Source: an uncultured Lachnospiraceae bacterium (GTDB taxonomy: Bacteria; Bacillota; Clostridia; Lachnospirales; Lachnospiraceae). Taken from it: a stretch of DNA of 5,811 nucleotides. How positions within the stretch are numbered: position 1 is the stretch's first letter; each line of letters starts with the position of its first letter. Location of the stretch: positions 1-5,811 of the forward strand of contig CAOJLW010000148.1 of the NCBI GenBank assembly GCA_948438565.1. Reading direction: 5' to 3'. The translations under genes were made by a program, and so were the position numbers. The notes under the pieces were generated by a model. The model saw only the letters and a program-made list of their open reading frames with translations, was not told the origin of the DNA and did no database searches. Positions 4,580 through 5,811 of the stretch are shown here, one piece after another.

Positions 4580-5811
4580 TTATTTTGCCAAAAGCAACAT
4601 AATTTTGTTGCTCCGCGCAATAAATTTGGTCATGGCGTCCGGAGACAGCGGCTGGTTGCCCAAGAGGGCAAGATCATAGAGCTGTTCGCAGAAGTCTGTA
4701 ACGTATTCGGATTCTTTGTTGTTGAGGATATATTGGACAAGCGTATGGTTGGCGTTTAAAGTCAGTGTCTGATCCGCGCCAAACATGGACGCGTCCATGC
4801 CCATACCGCCCATAGCATACATTTTCATCATATCCTGCATACGGCGTCCTTCCTCGGAAAGCGTAATAATGGAAGAGATATTGCTGTCCTTTAATTTTTC
4901 TACCTGGATTTGCAGCTTGTCGTTGTTTAACGCTTTGTGGAATACCTCGGAAAGAGTTTCGGCGGCCTCTTTTAATTCTTCTGCGGAGCTTTCCTCTTTT
5001 AAGGATTCGGTCAGATCGGCGTCAATGCGCATAAATTTATAGGTTTCGTTGCGCCGCTCGAGCTGGGAGATAAACGAGGTGTCGATATTGTGATCTAAAA
5101 TGACCGCGTTCATATCCTGTTCCTTAAACATCTTAATGTATTGCCCCTGTTGATTGACGTCCGTAACATAATAGATAATATTGCGATTGTCTTTTTCCTC
5201 TTTGGCAGGGGTTTCCTCTGTCTGATCGGTTTCGGCCGCATCTTCAGTGGTTGCTTCGGCGTTCGTTTCCGGCGTCTCCTCAGCAGGCTTGATCCATTCC
5301 GGCAGCGTTAAGTATTTGTCGTTGATATCTTTAAATAGGATATAGTCGTTCATCTTGTCACAGAACTTTTCGTCTTTTAAGCAGCCGAATTTGATAAACG
5401 GACTGATATCGTCCCAATATTTTTCATAGGCTTCTTTTTCCGTTTTGCACATCCCAATCAGCTTGTCCGCAACTTTTTTGGTAATATAATCGGAAATCTT
5501 TTTGACAAATCCGTCGTTTTGCAACGCGCTTCTGGATACGTTCAGCGGCAGATCCGGGCAGTCGATCGTGCCTTTTAACAGCATTAAAAATTCTGGGATC
5601 ACTTCTTTGATATTATCAGCCACAAATACCTGGTTGTTGTAGAGCTTGATGGTGCCTTCAATGGAATCGTATTCGGTGTTGATTTTTGGAAAATAGAGAA
5701 TGCCCTTTAAATTAAACGGATAGTCCATGTTTAAGTGAATCCAGAACAGAGGTTCTTTATAATCCATAAAGACCTTGCGGTAAAACGCCTGGTACTCTTC
5801 ATCGGTACAGT
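4580..5811 (-). CDS. htpG: Molecular chaperone HtpG (HSP90 family), 3' part only
   Basis: The gene enters from the right edge, so the N-terminal ATPase domain is outside the window; the frame stays open beyond the first internal ATG (5767) through residues such as YQAFYRKVF. About 409 residues are visible. The middle domain shows EPLFWIHLNMDYPFNLKG, FVADNIKEVIPEFL and DLPLNVSRSALQNDG, where the Arg of NVSR matches the catalytic-loop arginine that contacts ATP in HSP90 (Arg380 in yeast). YYVTDVNQQGQYIKMFKEQ and the DHNIDTSFISQLE region follow, then the C-terminal dimerisation domain with a methionine-rich amphipathic segment (MQDMMKMYAMGGMGMDASMF) and TLTLNANHTLVQYI. It ends without the eukaryotic MEEVD tail. 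A 33-residue acidic, Thr/Ala-rich insert (nt 5189-5287) interrupts the middle domain. It faces the polyol operon tail to tail and shares its terminator; a functional link to that operon is not suggested. Confidence 0.93.
   Translation of the reverse strand, partial: CTDEEYQAFYRKVFMDYKEPLFWIHLNMDYPFNLKGILYFPKINTEYDSIEGTIKLYNNQVFVADNIKEVIPEFLMLLKGTIDCPDLPLNVSRSALQNDGFVKKISDYITKKVADKLIGMCKTEKEAYEKYWDDISPFIKFGCLKDEKFCDKMNDYILFKDINDKYLTLPEWIKPAEETPETNAEATTEDAAETDQTEETPAKEEKDNRNIIYYVTDVNQQGQYIKMFKEQDMNAVILDHNIDTSFISQLERRNETYKFMRIDADLTESLKEESSAEELKEAAETLSEVFHKALNNDKLQIQVEKLKDSNISSIITLSEEGRRMQDMMKMYAMGGMGMDASMFGADQTLTLNANHTLVQYILNNKESEYVTDFCEQLYDLALLGNQPLSPDAMTKFIARSNKIMLLLAK

Noticed and set aside
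4482..4679. 65-codon plus-strand frame spanning the convergent gap
   Set aside because: It runs through the terminator hairpin and antisense to the end of htpG, with no ribosome binding site or domain.

Overview
This window looks like chromosomal DNA from a low-to-moderate GC Gram-positive anaerobe, most likely a Clostridia/Lachnospiraceae-type Firmicute. That assignment is an inference. It rests on strong AGGAGG-type ribosome binding sites, a sigma-A-like promoter (TTGACA-17-TAAAAT), T-tailed hairpin terminators, the style of the HSP90/HtpG sequence, and an HPr-like domain of a kind I associate with this group. No rRNA, tRNA, CRISPR array, insertion sequence or phage gene is visible.

Layout, left to right. 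(1) The 3' part of a ROK-family gene (probably a NagC/XylR-like sugar-responsive regulator) enters from the left edge and ends at 613, followed by a hairpin terminator. (2) A 216-bp control region (614-829) holds that terminator, a cre-like site, an imperfect palindrome and a good promoter. (3) A tight three-gene plus-strand operon follows: a zinc-dependent polyol (sorbitol-type) dehydrogenase (830-1879), a GPH-family sugar/polyol:cation symporter (1930-3306) and a PfkB-family fructokinase (3299-4501), whose start overlaps the symporter's stop. (4) A strong, symmetric hairpin at 4519-4566 lies in the 78-bp gap between two convergent genes and can end transcription from both sides. (5) The 3' part of htpG (HSP90 chaperone) runs on the minus strand from the right edge down to 4580.

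How the genes fit together: the symporter would import a polyol or sugar unphosphorylated, the dehydrogenase would oxidise the polyol to a ketose (fructose if sorbitol or mannitol is the substrate), and the fructokinase would make fructose-6-phosphate for glycolysis. The ROK protein just upstream is a plausible regulator. This is a non-PTS polyol route.

The most unusual feature is in the kinase. After an ordinary ~320-residue PfkB domain it runs on in frame into a ~73-residue HPr-like domain. That domain keeps the AKSIMG segment around the regulatory serine (Ser46 of HPr) but lacks the phosphotransfer histidine loop (His15/Arg17), so it resembles Crh more than a working HPr. A sugar kinase carrying a Crh-like module, behind a promoter with a possible catabolite-response element, suggests a direct link between carbon catabolite signalling and kinase activity. 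The fusion is read directly from the sequence; the regulatory role is a hypothesis.
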